DNA of 64,000 nucleotides. It comes from JBOFWL01 sp051653605. Lineage in GTDB: Bacteria; Spirochaetota; Brevinematia; Brevinematales; Brevinemataceae. The stretch covers positions 124,001-188,000 of the forward strand of contig JBOFWL010000145.1 of assembly GCA_051653605.1 (NCBI GenBank). The letters are read 5' to 3'. A program made the position numbers and the translations under genes. The notes below the pieces were generated by a model. The model saw only the letters and a program-made list of their open reading frames with translations, made no database searches and was not told the DNA's origin. Of the stretch, positions 16,883-24,228 are shown in pieces (positions within the stretch are counted from its first letter, which is position 1; each line of letters starts with the position of its first letter).

Positions 16883-17716
16883 CTACCTCTTGCGGGCCGA
16901 TACGATGTATCGGTTGGTAACTTTATTTTTCTTACGGGTCTTATACCCTTTTGCAGGAACACCTGTAGGTGATACGGGCATTTTATACCCTTTTTGCTTA
17001 CCGCGTCCACCACCATGAGGGTGATCTGTTGCGTTTTGAGCCATACCTCTAACAGTAGGACGCCATCCTAGATGACGCTTCGCCCCTGCAGAACCGTAGG
17101 AAATATTAGATCGTTCAGCATTACCTACTTCACCAATGGTAGCCATACAGCGAAGAAGGACCATACGAATTTCCCCAGAGGGAAGGCTTAAGAAAGCATA
17201 ACCATTCTCTTTACCGTCAAGTTTAGCACTTGTTCCTGCGGAACGTGCCATTTGAGCGCCTTTTCCAGGTTTCATCTCAATATTATGCACAACGGTACCA
17301 ACAGGTATATTCTCCAAAGGCATCGCATTTCCAGCCTTAACATCAGTTTTTGTTCCAGCCATGATACGATCGCCTACTTTTAAGCCGTTAGGAGCTATGA
17401 TGTAAGCTTTTTCTCCATCCATATAGTGGAGAAGAGCAATACGGGCTGTACGATTTGGATCGTACTCAATTGAAGCTACTTTTGCTTCAATATCCCATTT
17501 TGTTCGTTTAAAATCAATCTTTCGGTAGAATTGCTTGTTTCCTCCACCTCGGTGGCGAACAGTAATTCGACCCTGAGAGTTACGCCCATTCCCTTTTCCG
17601 CGCAGCGTCATGGTAATAAGGGACTTTTCAGGTTCTGTTTTAGTAATTTCACTGTAGTCAAATGAAACCTTATGGCGCAATCCGGGAGTAGTAGGTTTAT
17701 AACGTTTGATACCCAT
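16883..17716 (-). CDS. rplB: 50S ribosomal protein L2
   Basis: L2 supports subunit joining and peptidyl transfer. The 277-residue product has GRNSQGRITVRHRGGGNKQ near the N-terminus, the SH3-like core, and the C-terminal signature NATDHPHGGGRGKQKG with the conserved functional His. Three bases separate its end from rpsS. Confidence 0.97.
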   Translation of the reverse strand: MGIKRYKPTTPGLRHKVSFDYSEITKTEPEKSLITMTLRGKGNGRNSQGRITVRHRGGGNKQFYRKIDFKRTKWDIEAKVASIEYDPNRTARIALLHYMDGEKAYIIAPNGLKVGDRIMAGTKTDVKAGNAMPLENIPVGTVVHNIEMKPGKGAQMARSAGTSAKLDGKENGYAFLSLPSGEIRMVLLRCMATIGEVGNAERSNISYGSAGAKRHLGWRPTVRGMAQNATDHPHGGGRGKQKGYKMPVSPTGVPAKGYKTRKKNKVTNRYIVSARKR

Positions 17717-17726
17717 AATATGCCTC

Positions 17727-18014
17727 TTATTTCATGAAGTCAATAGCGCCGGACTTGAGGGTCACAATAGCCTTTTTAAATCGGGCTGTGCGGCCGGGGC
17801 GAGACATTCTTTTGGTGCGGAAGTTCTTTTCTCGAGGTTTAACCACGATTGTGTTAACTTCCTTTACTTCAACTCCGTAGTATTCTTCTATGGCTTGCTT
17901 AATCTGAAACTTGTTTGCATCAATTGCAACCTCAAAAACATATTTTTGAGAAGCCATTAATAAAGAAGATTTTTCGGTGAGGATAGGGCGGACTAAAATT
18001 TGAAATGTATTCAT
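17727..18014 (-). CDS. rplW: 50S ribosomal protein L23
   Basis: L23 is the docking site for signal recognition particle and trigger factor at the tunnel exit. The 95-residue product shows ILVRPILTEKSSLLMASQKYVF and IKQAIEEYYGVEVKEVNT. Its ATG overlaps the rplD stop as TAATG. Confidence 0.97.
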   Translation of the reverse strand: MNTFQILVRPILTEKSSLLMASQKYVFEVAIDANKFQIKQAIEEYYGVEVKEVNTIVVKPREKNFRTKRMSRPGRTARFKKAIVTLKSGAIDFMK

Positions 18015-18655
18015 TACTCGCCTCTCTTCGCCAAAATACGGGTGTATTTTTCGTCAATTTTTTTCATGGCTGCTTCCGTGATCAACACTTGATTTGCGTA
18101 AAAAATAGGAAGAACATCCATATAGTCAACACCAAAATAAACAACCTTAGGAATATTTGCTACACCTTGTAAGGCAATGGGATTGTAATCTGCATCAACA
18201 ACAACCACTCGTTTAGCAACTTCACCTAAATTACTCTCAAGCATTGCTTGAAAGCTTTTAGTCTTATTATCAGGTAGATTCAAAGATTCTACTACTTTGA
18301 GCGCTCCTTTTTCATAAAGAGATCTCAATAAGAATAAGTAAGCATTTGCCTTTTGTTTTTTGTTAATATGTTGACGATAGTCTCTGGGTTTTGGCCCAAA
18401 GGTAACACCTCCCCCTCGTAACAAAGGTGAACGGAAGGATCCTCGACGAGAACGTCCCATCCCTTTTTGTTTAAAGGGTTTAGCACCAGTACCAGCTACT
18501 TCAGACTTTGTAAGTGTGGAGTGAGTACCTTGACGCTCGTTGGCAAGACGGGCAACCACGACTTGGTGCACACATTTGCCGGAAGCAGTGTCCCAAACCT
18601 TAGAAACTTCTAGGGTTCGAACCTTGCTTTTTCCATTAAATATATCAAAATTCAT
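18014..18655 (-). CDS. rplD: 50S ribosomal protein L4
   Basis: L4 reaches into the exit tunnel and, in E. coli, represses the S10 operon. The 213-residue product contains RQGTHSTLTKSEVAGTGAKP and KQKGMGRSRRGSFRSPLLRGG, the extended loop that lines the tunnel. No obvious L4 control site was seen upstream of rpsJ because tuf precedes it closely. Confidence 0.97.
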   Translation of the reverse strand: MNFDIFNGKSKVRTLEVSKVWDTASGKCVHQVVVARLANERQGTHSTLTKSEVAGTGAKPFKQKGMGRSRRGSFRSPLLRGGGVTFGPKPRDYRQHINKKQKANAYLFLLRSLYEKGALKVVESLNLPDNKTKSFQAMLESNLGEVAKRVVVVDADYNPIALQGVANIPKVVYFGVDYMDVLPIFYANQVLITEAAMKKIDEKYTRILAKRGE

Positions 18656-18658
18656 GGT

Positions 18659-19264
18659 TTACCCCTTAATCGCATCACGAACAGTAACATAGCTCTGACG
18701 ACTTCCAGGCACCGAGCCTTCTATAAAAAGAAGCTTTCTTTCAGTATCAATACGAAGGAGACGCTGACTTAAGATAGTAACACGTTCATCCCCCATATGA
18801 CCAGCCATTTTCTTACCCTTGAAAACACGGGCAGGAAATGTATGGTGACCAATGGATCCAGGTCGGCGGTGAGTCTTAGACCCGTGGGCAGCAGGCCCTC
18901 CACCAAATCCCCAACGACGCATACCGCCTTGGAAACCTCTACCTTTCATAATCCCACTGACATCTACTTTAAGAGAATTGCTAAGTAACTCAACAAAATT
19001 CCCATCCTGATAAGGTTTGACATCTTCAACACGGATTTCGCTGATAAATCTTGGAACTTGACGTTCTTTATCGGCTTTACGAACTGTCTTGAAATCATAC
19101 CCCAAAATCACGGCACTATAGCCGTCTTTCTCAACGGAGCGGAATCCCAATACTTCTAAATCTGAGTAGTCGACGACGGTAACCCCACAAAGGGCACCTT
19201 TATCATCGTAGAGTTGGGTCATACCGAGCTTTTTGCCGATAATTCCGACGCTTTTCGCTTTCAT
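18659..19264 (-). CDS. rplC: 50S ribosomal protein L3
   Basis: L3 organises the peptidyl transferase entrance. The start is placed at the ATG at 19264 (MKAKSVGIIGKKLGMTQLYD), with GAGGA seven bases upstream; a longer frame would run into rpsJ spacing without a ribosome site. The 201-residue product contains KGRGFQGGMRRWGFGGGPAAHG and the VFKGKKMAGHMGDERVT signature. Confidence 0.96.
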   Translation of the reverse strand: MKAKSVGIIGKKLGMTQLYDDKGALCGVTVVDYSDLEVLGFRSVEKDGYSAVILGYDFKTVRKADKERQVPRFISEIRVEDVKPYQDGNFVELLSNSLKVDVSGIMKGRGFQGGMRRWGFGGGPAAHGSKTHRRPGSIGHHTFPARVFKGKKMAGHMGDERVTILSQRLLRIDTERKLLFIEGSVPGSRQSYVTVRDAIKG

Positions 19265-19286
19265 TAATATTTCCTCATCATTAACT

Positions 19287-19589
19287 CTATTGCTTAATCT
19301 CAACCTCTACGCCTGCTGGAAGCTGAAGCTCCATAAGTGCGCTGATCAGTTCTGTTGTGGGCTCGAAAATATCGATTAGCCTCTTGTGAGTTCTCATTTC
19401 AAATTGCTCACGGGAGTTTTTATCGATATGGGGAGAGCGCAACACCGTATACTTTTTGGTATGGGTGGGAAGCGGGATAGGTCCCGCTAGACGCCCCCCC
19501 TTGCTCTTCACCGATTCCACAATAGATTGAGCGTATTGCTCAATGAGAGAAGCATCGTAGGCTTTCAATCGGACTCTGATTCTATTCAC
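19287..19589 (-). CDS. rpsJ: 30S ribosomal protein S10
   Basis: S10 (also NusE) joins the 30S head and links transcription to translation with NusB and NusG. The 100-residue product shows RIRVRLKAYDASLIEQYAQ and RSPHIDKNSREQFEMRTHKR. Only 14 bp lie between tuf and rpsJ, so the S10 genes are probably read from the upstream str promoter. Confidence 0.97.
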   Translation of the reverse strand: MNRIRVRLKAYDASLIEQYAQSIVESVKSKGGRLAGPIPLPTHTKKYTVLRSPHIDKNSREQFEMRTHKRLIDIFEPTTELISALMELQLPAGVEVEIKQ

Positions 19590-19603
19590 AATGATTCCTT
19601 AAT

Positions 19604-20782
19604 TTATTCCAATACCTTGGTAACAACGCCGGCACCGACTGTGCGTCCACCTTCGCGGATAGCAAAGCGCATACCTTGCTCAATAGCGACAGGAGTGATA
19701 AGTTCAACAACCATTTGGATGTTATCCCCAGGCATAACCATATCAGCACCTTTAATATCTGCAATGTTTCCTGTAACGTCAGCTGTTCTGATGTAGAACT
19801 GAGGACGGTATCCTTTATGGAAAGGTGTTTTACGTCCACCTTCTTCTGGCTTAAGAACATAAACTTCAGCTTCAACTTTTGTATGAGGTGTGATTGATTT
19901 AGGTTTAGCGAGAATCATTCCACGGCGAACAGCTTCTTTATCAATACCACGAAGTAAGAGACCAGCGTTATCCCCAGCTTCCCCTTGTTGGAGTTGCTTA
20001 CGGAACATTTCGACCCCAGTACATGTGGACTTTTGAGTAGGACCGTAACCGATAATTTCGATTTCTTCACCAACTTTAACAACACCACGCTCGATACGTC
20101 CAGTTACAACTGTTCCACGACCTGTGATAGAGAAAACGTCTTCAACAGACATAAGGAAAGGCTTGTCGAGTTCTCTTGTTGGTTCAGGGAAGAAGCTATC
20201 CATTGCATCACAGAGTTCTTGGATACATTCTGTTTTACCAGCTTCAAGAGCTGCACGAGCAGATCCACGAATAACAGGAGCATTGTCCCCATCAAATTTG
20301 TAGGAGCTAAGAAGTTCTCTGATATCCATTTCAACTAAGTCGATGAGTTCAGCATCTGCAGCATCAATAAGGTCAACTTTGTTGATGAAAACCATGATAG
20401 AAGGCACATTAACCTGACGAGCAAGCAGAACGTGCTCACGAGTTTGAGGCATAACACCATCTGTAGCAGCAACCACGAGAACAGCACCATCCATTTGAGC
20501 AGCACCAGTGATCATGTTTTTAATATAGTCAGCGTGTCCAGGACAGTCAACGTGCGCATAGTGACGCTTGTCAGTTTGGTATTCAACGTGAGCTGTGTTA
20601 ATCGTGATTCCACGAGCTTTTTCTTCAGGAGCAGCATCAATTTCATCATACTTTTTAGCTTCGGCCTTACCTTTACTTGCAAGGTAAGATGTGATAGCAG
20701 CGGTAAGAGTTGTTTTACCATGGTCGACGTGTCCAAGAGTCCCAACGTTCAAGTGGGGCAAAGATCGATTAAATTCAGCCAT
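19604..20782 (-). CDS. tuf: Elongation factor Tu
   Basis: EF-Tu delivers aminoacyl-tRNA to the ribosome. The 392-residue product has the GTPase motifs GHVDHGKT (residues 18-25), DCPGHAD and NKVD, and domains 2 and 3 (FRKQLQQGEAGDNAGLLLRG, GYRPQFYIRTADVTG). Length is normal. It is the last str gene and leads straight into rpsJ. Confidence 0.98.
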   Translation of the reverse strand: MAEFNRSLPHLNVGTLGHVDHGKTTLTAAITSYLASKGKAEAKKYDEIDAAPEEKARGITINTAHVEYQTDKRHYAHVDCPGHADYIKNMITGAAQMDGAVLVVAATDGVMPQTREHVLLARQVNVPSIMVFINKVDLIDAADAELIDLVEMDIRELLSSYKFDGDNAPVIRGSARAALEAGKTECIQELCDAMDSFFPEPTRELDKPFLMSVEDVFSITGRGTVVTGRIERGVVKVGEEIEIIGYGPTQKSTCTGVEMFRKQLQQGEAGDNAGLLLRGIDKEAVRRGMILAKPKSITPHTKVEAEVYVLKPEEGGRKTPFHKGYRPQFYIRTADVTGNIADIKGADMVMPGDNIQMVVELITPVAIEQGMRFAIREGGRTVGAGVVTKVLE

Positions 20783-20840
20783 TCTAGGCCTCCATAATTT
20801 AATTTTTTGTTTCTAATGACTTTCTTTTTACACTGTTTAA

Positions 20841-22910
20841 CTATTTATTTCCCAACTTTTCCCAAAGGTTTTTAGGAAGAGGTTCGTAGTGAGATAGTTC
20901 CATCGCATAGGTGCCGCGCCCTTGTGTCATCGAGCGAAGATCCGTTGCGTATCCAAACATTTCTCCTAAAGGCACGAATGCATCAATTTCTTTAGCACCG
21001 TGTTTACTTTCGGTACCATTAATCTTAGCACGACGGCCTGAAAGATCTCCAAGAACAGAACCTTCGTATCCATCAGGAGCAATAACGACAACTTTCATTA
21101 CTGGCTCAAGAATGATAGGATCCGCTTTTCTCATGGCATCTTTCATTGCCATAGATCCAGCAAGCTTAAAGGCGATTTCCGAAGAGTCAACATCATGGTA
21201 CGAACCTTCGTAGAGGCGAACCTTAACATCAACCACAGGATATCCTGCCAAAATACCAGCTTGAAGAGCTTCTTCACAACCTTTTTGCACAGCAGGAATA
21301 TATTCTTTAGGAATCTTCCCACCTTTGATATCGTCGATAAAGATAAATCCTTCACCAACTTCTGCAGGTTCTATCTCGATAAGCACGTGCCCGTATTGAC
21401 CACGCCCACCAGACTGTTTTGCATACTTTGTTTCTTGCTGAGCTTTCCCACGAATAGTTTCGCGGTATGCAACCTGTGGAGCACCCACATTTGCCTCAAC
21501 ACGATGTTCTCTTTTAAGACGATCAACAATAATTTCGAGGTGAAGCTCACCCATTCCTGAAATAATTGTTTGCCCTGTTTCTTCGTTAGAAGAAACACGG
21601 AAGGTAGGATCTTCATCTTGAAGTTTTTTAAGAGATTCCCCTAGCTTATCAACGTCATCTTTAGTTTTTGGCTCAACAGCAACCGAAATTACTGGTTCAG
21701 GGAAGTCGATAGCTTCTAAGAATACAGGGGAATTTTCTGCACAGAGAGAATCTCCAGTAATGGTATCCTTCAAACCAACAATACCAATGATATCACCGGC
21801 TACAGCTTCATCAATCTCTTCTCGCTTGTTAGCGTGCATACGCATAATACGAGATACACGTTCTTTGTTGCTTTTATTAGTATTGATAACATAAGAGCCT
21901 TTTTGCACTGTGCCAGAATAGACACGTGCGAAAACAAGACGACCAATATAGGGATCAACCATAACTTTAAAGGCCAACATAGAAAGAGGCTCTTTATCAT
22001 CAGGTTTTCTGTAAACTTCTTCGCCATCAGGTGTGTGTGCAAGTTTTGGCTTTACATCGTCTGGGGAAGGAAGGTAATCTCTAACACCGTCAAGAAGCGA
22101 TTGAACACCTTTATTTTTAAGAGCTGCCCCACAGAAAACAGGATACATTCGAGACTCACAAGTCATCTTACGAATACCAGCTTTAAGTTCTTCAACGGTA
22201 AATGTTTCACCATCAAGGTAGCGAGTCATCATATCATCATCTGATTCTGCAACAACTTCTACAAGGTGATGATGCCATTTTTCAGCTTCTTCTTTCATTA
22301 CAGAAGGAATTTCTTCTACTTTATACTGAAGATTTTCATCCTTGTCTTCCCAAATAAGTGCTCTCATCTCGACAAGATCGATAACACCACGGAAAGTGTT
22401 TTCAGCGCCAATAGGCAACTGTAAAGGAGTTCCATTAACACCCAATTTTTGCTTCATAGAATCAACGGACATCATAAAGTCTGCACCAATTTTATCCATT
22501 TTATTCATGAAAGCAACACGAGGGACATTATATTTATTTGCTTGACGCCATACAGTCTCTGACTGAGGCTCAACACCGGCTGCTACGTCGAAAACAGCAA
22601 CAGCTCCATCTAACACACGCAAGGAACGCTCTACTTCTGCAGTAAAATCAACGTGCCCAGGGGTATCAATGATATTAATTTTTATATCGCTCCAATAACA
22701 AGTGGTTGCAGCAGACGTAATAGTAATACCACGTTCTTTTTCTTGCTCCATCCAGTCCATTTCTGACGCACCTTCGTGGGTTTCACCCAATTTATGAGTT
22801 TTACCCGTAAAGAAAAGGATACGTTCTGTAATGGTTGTTTTACCAGCATCAATATGAGCTGCAATTCCAATATTACGAAGCTTGTTTTTGGGGAATTTCT
22901 TCTCGGCCAT
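20841..22910 (-). CDS. fusA: Elongation factor G
   Basis: EF-G drives translocation and, with RRF, ribosome recycling. The 689-residue product has AHIDAGKTT, DTPGHVDF and NKMDK in the G domain, and the domain III-V sequences SGMGELHLEI, GGRGQYGHV and the C-terminal LRSMTQGRGTY. The length and location in the str cluster after rpsG indicate the translational EF-G rather than a specialised paralogue. Confidence 0.97.
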   Translation of the reverse strand: MAEKKFPKNKLRNIGIAAHIDAGKTTITERILFFTGKTHKLGETHEGASEMDWMEQEKERGITITSAATTCYWSDIKINIIDTPGHVDFTAEVERSLRVLDGAVAVFDVAAGVEPQSETVWRQANKYNVPRVAFMNKMDKIGADFMMSVDSMKQKLGVNGTPLQLPIGAENTFRGVIDLVEMRALIWEDKDENLQYKVEEIPSVMKEEAEKWHHHLVEVVAESDDDMMTRYLDGETFTVEELKAGIRKMTCESRMYPVFCGAALKNKGVQSLLDGVRDYLPSPDDVKPKLAHTPDGEEVYRKPDDKEPLSMLAFKVMVDPYIGRLVFARVYSGTVQKGSYVINTNKSNKERVSRIMRMHANKREEIDEAVAGDIIGIVGLKDTITGDSLCAENSPVFLEAIDFPEPVISVAVEPKTKDDVDKLGESLKKLQDEDPTFRVSSNEETGQTIISGMGELHLEIIVDRLKREHRVEANVGAPQVAYRETIRGKAQQETKYAKQSGGRGQYGHVLIEIEPAEVGEGFIFIDDIKGGKIPKEYIPAVQKGCEEALQAGILAGYPVVDVKVRLYEGSYHDVDSSEIAFKLAGSMAMKDAMRKADPIILEPVMKVVVIAPDGYEGSVLGDLSGRRAKINGTESKHGAKEIDAFVPLGEMFGYATDLRSMTQGRGTYAMELSHYEPLPKNLWEKLGNK

Positions 22911-22927
22911 TCTTATTTCCTTTTAAA

Positions 22928-23404
22928 TTACCACTTGTAGTGAGCAAAGGCTCTGTTAGCCTCAGCCATTTTCAAGGTATCAGTTCTACGCTTGATAGAG
23001 GACCCTGTATTGTTATAAGCATCCAAGAGCTCTTTACCAAGTTTTTCTTCCATTGAATGCTCCCGACGATTTCGAGAAAACTCAAGAGTCCAACGAAGAG
23101 CCAACGAAAGCTGGCGTTCAGGACGAACATCAACAGGAACCTGATATGTTGCCCCACCAACACGTCTAGAACGAACCTCAACTGGAGGCTTAATATTAGC
23201 AATGGCTGTTTCTAATGATTCTAAGGCACCATTACCTGTTTTTTCAGCAAGAAACTCCATCGACTTATAAACGATAGACGTTGCTATACTCTTTTTACCA
23301 TCAAGCATTAAATAGTTAATCAATTTGGTAACCAAAATACTCTTGTATTTTGCATCAGGCATAAGTTCACGAGCATTTTTTCCTAAAATTTTCTTTCTGG
23401 GCAT
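22928..23404 (-). CDS. rpsG: 30S ribosomal protein S7
   Basis: S7 nucleates the 30S head and contacts the E site. The 158-residue product has the conserved block PVEVRSRRVGGATYQVPVDV and ARELMPDAKYKSILVTKLIN. It is 17 bp from fusA but 91 bp from rpsL, which fits an S7 control site in the gap. Confidence 0.97.
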   Translation of the reverse strand: MPRKKILGKNARELMPDAKYKSILVTKLINYLMLDGKKSIATSIVYKSMEFLAEKTGNGALESLETAIANIKPPVEVRSRRVGGATYQVPVDVRPERQLSLALRWTLEFSRNRREHSMEEKLGKELLDAYNNTGSSIKRRTDTLKMAEANRAFAHYKW

Positions 23405-23495
23405 GTTTTTTCCTTAAATATATTCGCTTCCCTCAAAAGAGAGACATCTTCACGCTATTCACAGTCGCTGCGTATAGCATTACTCGAAATAACAA
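23405..23495 (-). promoter_or_regulatory. rpsL-rpsG intercistronic region, possible S7 autoregulatory site
   Basis: In E. coli, S7 represses its own translation by binding a roughly 100-nt S12-S7 spacer. This 91-nt spacer is far longer than most gaps in the unit and has two hairpins on the minus strand: GCTAT/ATAGC (23454-23458 with 23474-23478) and TCTCTC-TTTT-GAGGGA near 23430-23446. Its resemblance to the S7 target was not tested. Confidence 0.35.
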
Positions 23496-23870
23496 CTAGT
23501 TCTTGGGACGTTTTGCTCCATAACGAGAGCGCCCTTGGCGACGATTTGCAACACCCTGTGCATCCAGCGTCCCTCGGATAATGTGATAACGAACCCCAGG
23601 AAGATCTGGCACACGCCCACCACGAATTAAAACAACACTATGCTCTTGCAAGTTGTGTCCAATACCAGGAATGTAAGCAGTAACTTCGACGCCTGTTGTC
23701 AAACGCACACGAGCGATTTTACGAAGCGCTGAGTTAGGCTTCTTTGGCGTCATCGTGGTAACACGAGTACAAACGCCACGGCGCTGGGGATTGGAACGCA
23801 ATGCTGGAGATTTTGTTTTTTTCACAGGCATTTGCCGTCCAAAACGCACCAATTGGTTGATAGTAGGCAT
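23496..23870 (-). CDS. rpsL: 30S ribosomal protein S12
   Basis: S12 sits at the decoding centre. The 124-residue product has the conserved CTRVTTMTPKKPNSALRK with Lys43, and HNLQEHSVVLIRGGRVPDLPG in the second loop. Residue 88, aligned by both flanks with E. coli Lys88 (the streptomycin-resistance position), is Pro (codon CCA). Asp89, the RimO methylthiolation site in E. coli, is kept. It is the first coding gene after the leader and promoter at 24.1 kb. Confidence 0.97.
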   Translation of the reverse strand: MPTINQLVRFGRQMPVKKTKSPALRSNPQRRGVCTRVTTMTPKKPNSALRKIARVRLTTGVEVTAYIPGIGHNLQEHSVVLIRGGRVPDLPGVRYHIIRGTLDAQGVANRRQGRSRYGAKRPKN

Positions 23871-24111
23871 AAAAAACGACCTCTTTATTTGGCTTGAAAA
23901 TTTATCATTATTGATATACTACGAAAATTCGCACCTGCCATCACACGGGCAAGCGCTTGTCTTAAAAAACCACAAATGCGGATTGTCCTTGTACAAAGTA
24001 AGCAACAGATTCCGGAAAACAGCCTGCCCAAAGGGCATCATGAAGGTAGTGCCGGAAATACCTAACATGGCGTTTTTGCGTGCAAAATAGTGAAGTAAAC
24101 CCTACAATAGG
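23871..24111 (-). ncRNA. Long structured leader of the rpsL unit, or a small RNA
   Basis: This stretch has no convincing protein gene. It begins just after a strong minus-strand promoter and runs about 240 nt to rpsL. Complementary segments suggest folding: GCCAT/ATGGC (23937-23941 with 24067-24071) next to GCAC/GTGC closes the structure. Inside, GGGCAGGC can pair with GCTTGCCC (24022-24029 with 23947-23954), while part of it can instead form TGCCC-TTT-GGGCA (24025-24037). These pairings exclude each other, as in attenuators and riboswitches. A 49-codon frame (24068 to 23919) starts with ATG but has no ribosome site. It does not match 4.5S, tmRNA, 6S or RNase P signatures that I know. The identity is unknown. 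Confidence 0.4.
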
Positions 24112-24117
24112 AGCATT

Positions 24118-24146
24118 ATTATAGCTGAAAAATCCATATTTGTCTA
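24118..24146 (-). promoter_or_regulatory. Promoter of the rpsL-rplQ transcription unit
   Basis: Minus-strand TAGACA (24141-24146), a 17-base spacer and a perfect TATAAT (24118-24123). It is the only strong promoter seen upstream of the 18-kb ribosomal run. Confidence 0.85.
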
Positions 24147-24192
24147 GTCTTTTTGAAAAAAATAATGGCTTTAACTCTCATAATATATAAAG

Positions 24193-24223
24193 AAATCCCC
24201 CCTGAAGTGATCAGAGGGGATTT
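24193..24223 (-). terminator. Terminator after rpoC
   Basis: An 8-bp perfect stem (24193-24200 with 24216-24223, AAATCCCC/GGGGATTT) with extra inner pairs is followed on the minus strand by a T-rich run. It lies six bases after the rpoC stop. Confidence 0.85.
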
Positions 24224-24228
24224 ATTAT

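Noticed and set aside
23931..24083. Resemblance to bacterial SRP (4.5S) RNA on the plus strand
   Set aside because: The segment with CAGATTCCGGAAAACAGCC is only loosely like the SRP apical domain; the conserved GGAAGGAAGCAG and a rod-like pairing of both halves are missing, and no promoter was seen on that strand.
23755..24090. 111-codon plus-strand reading frame
   Set aside because: It lies partly antisense to rpsL and partly antisense to the structured leader, has no ribosome site and no protein-like pattern.
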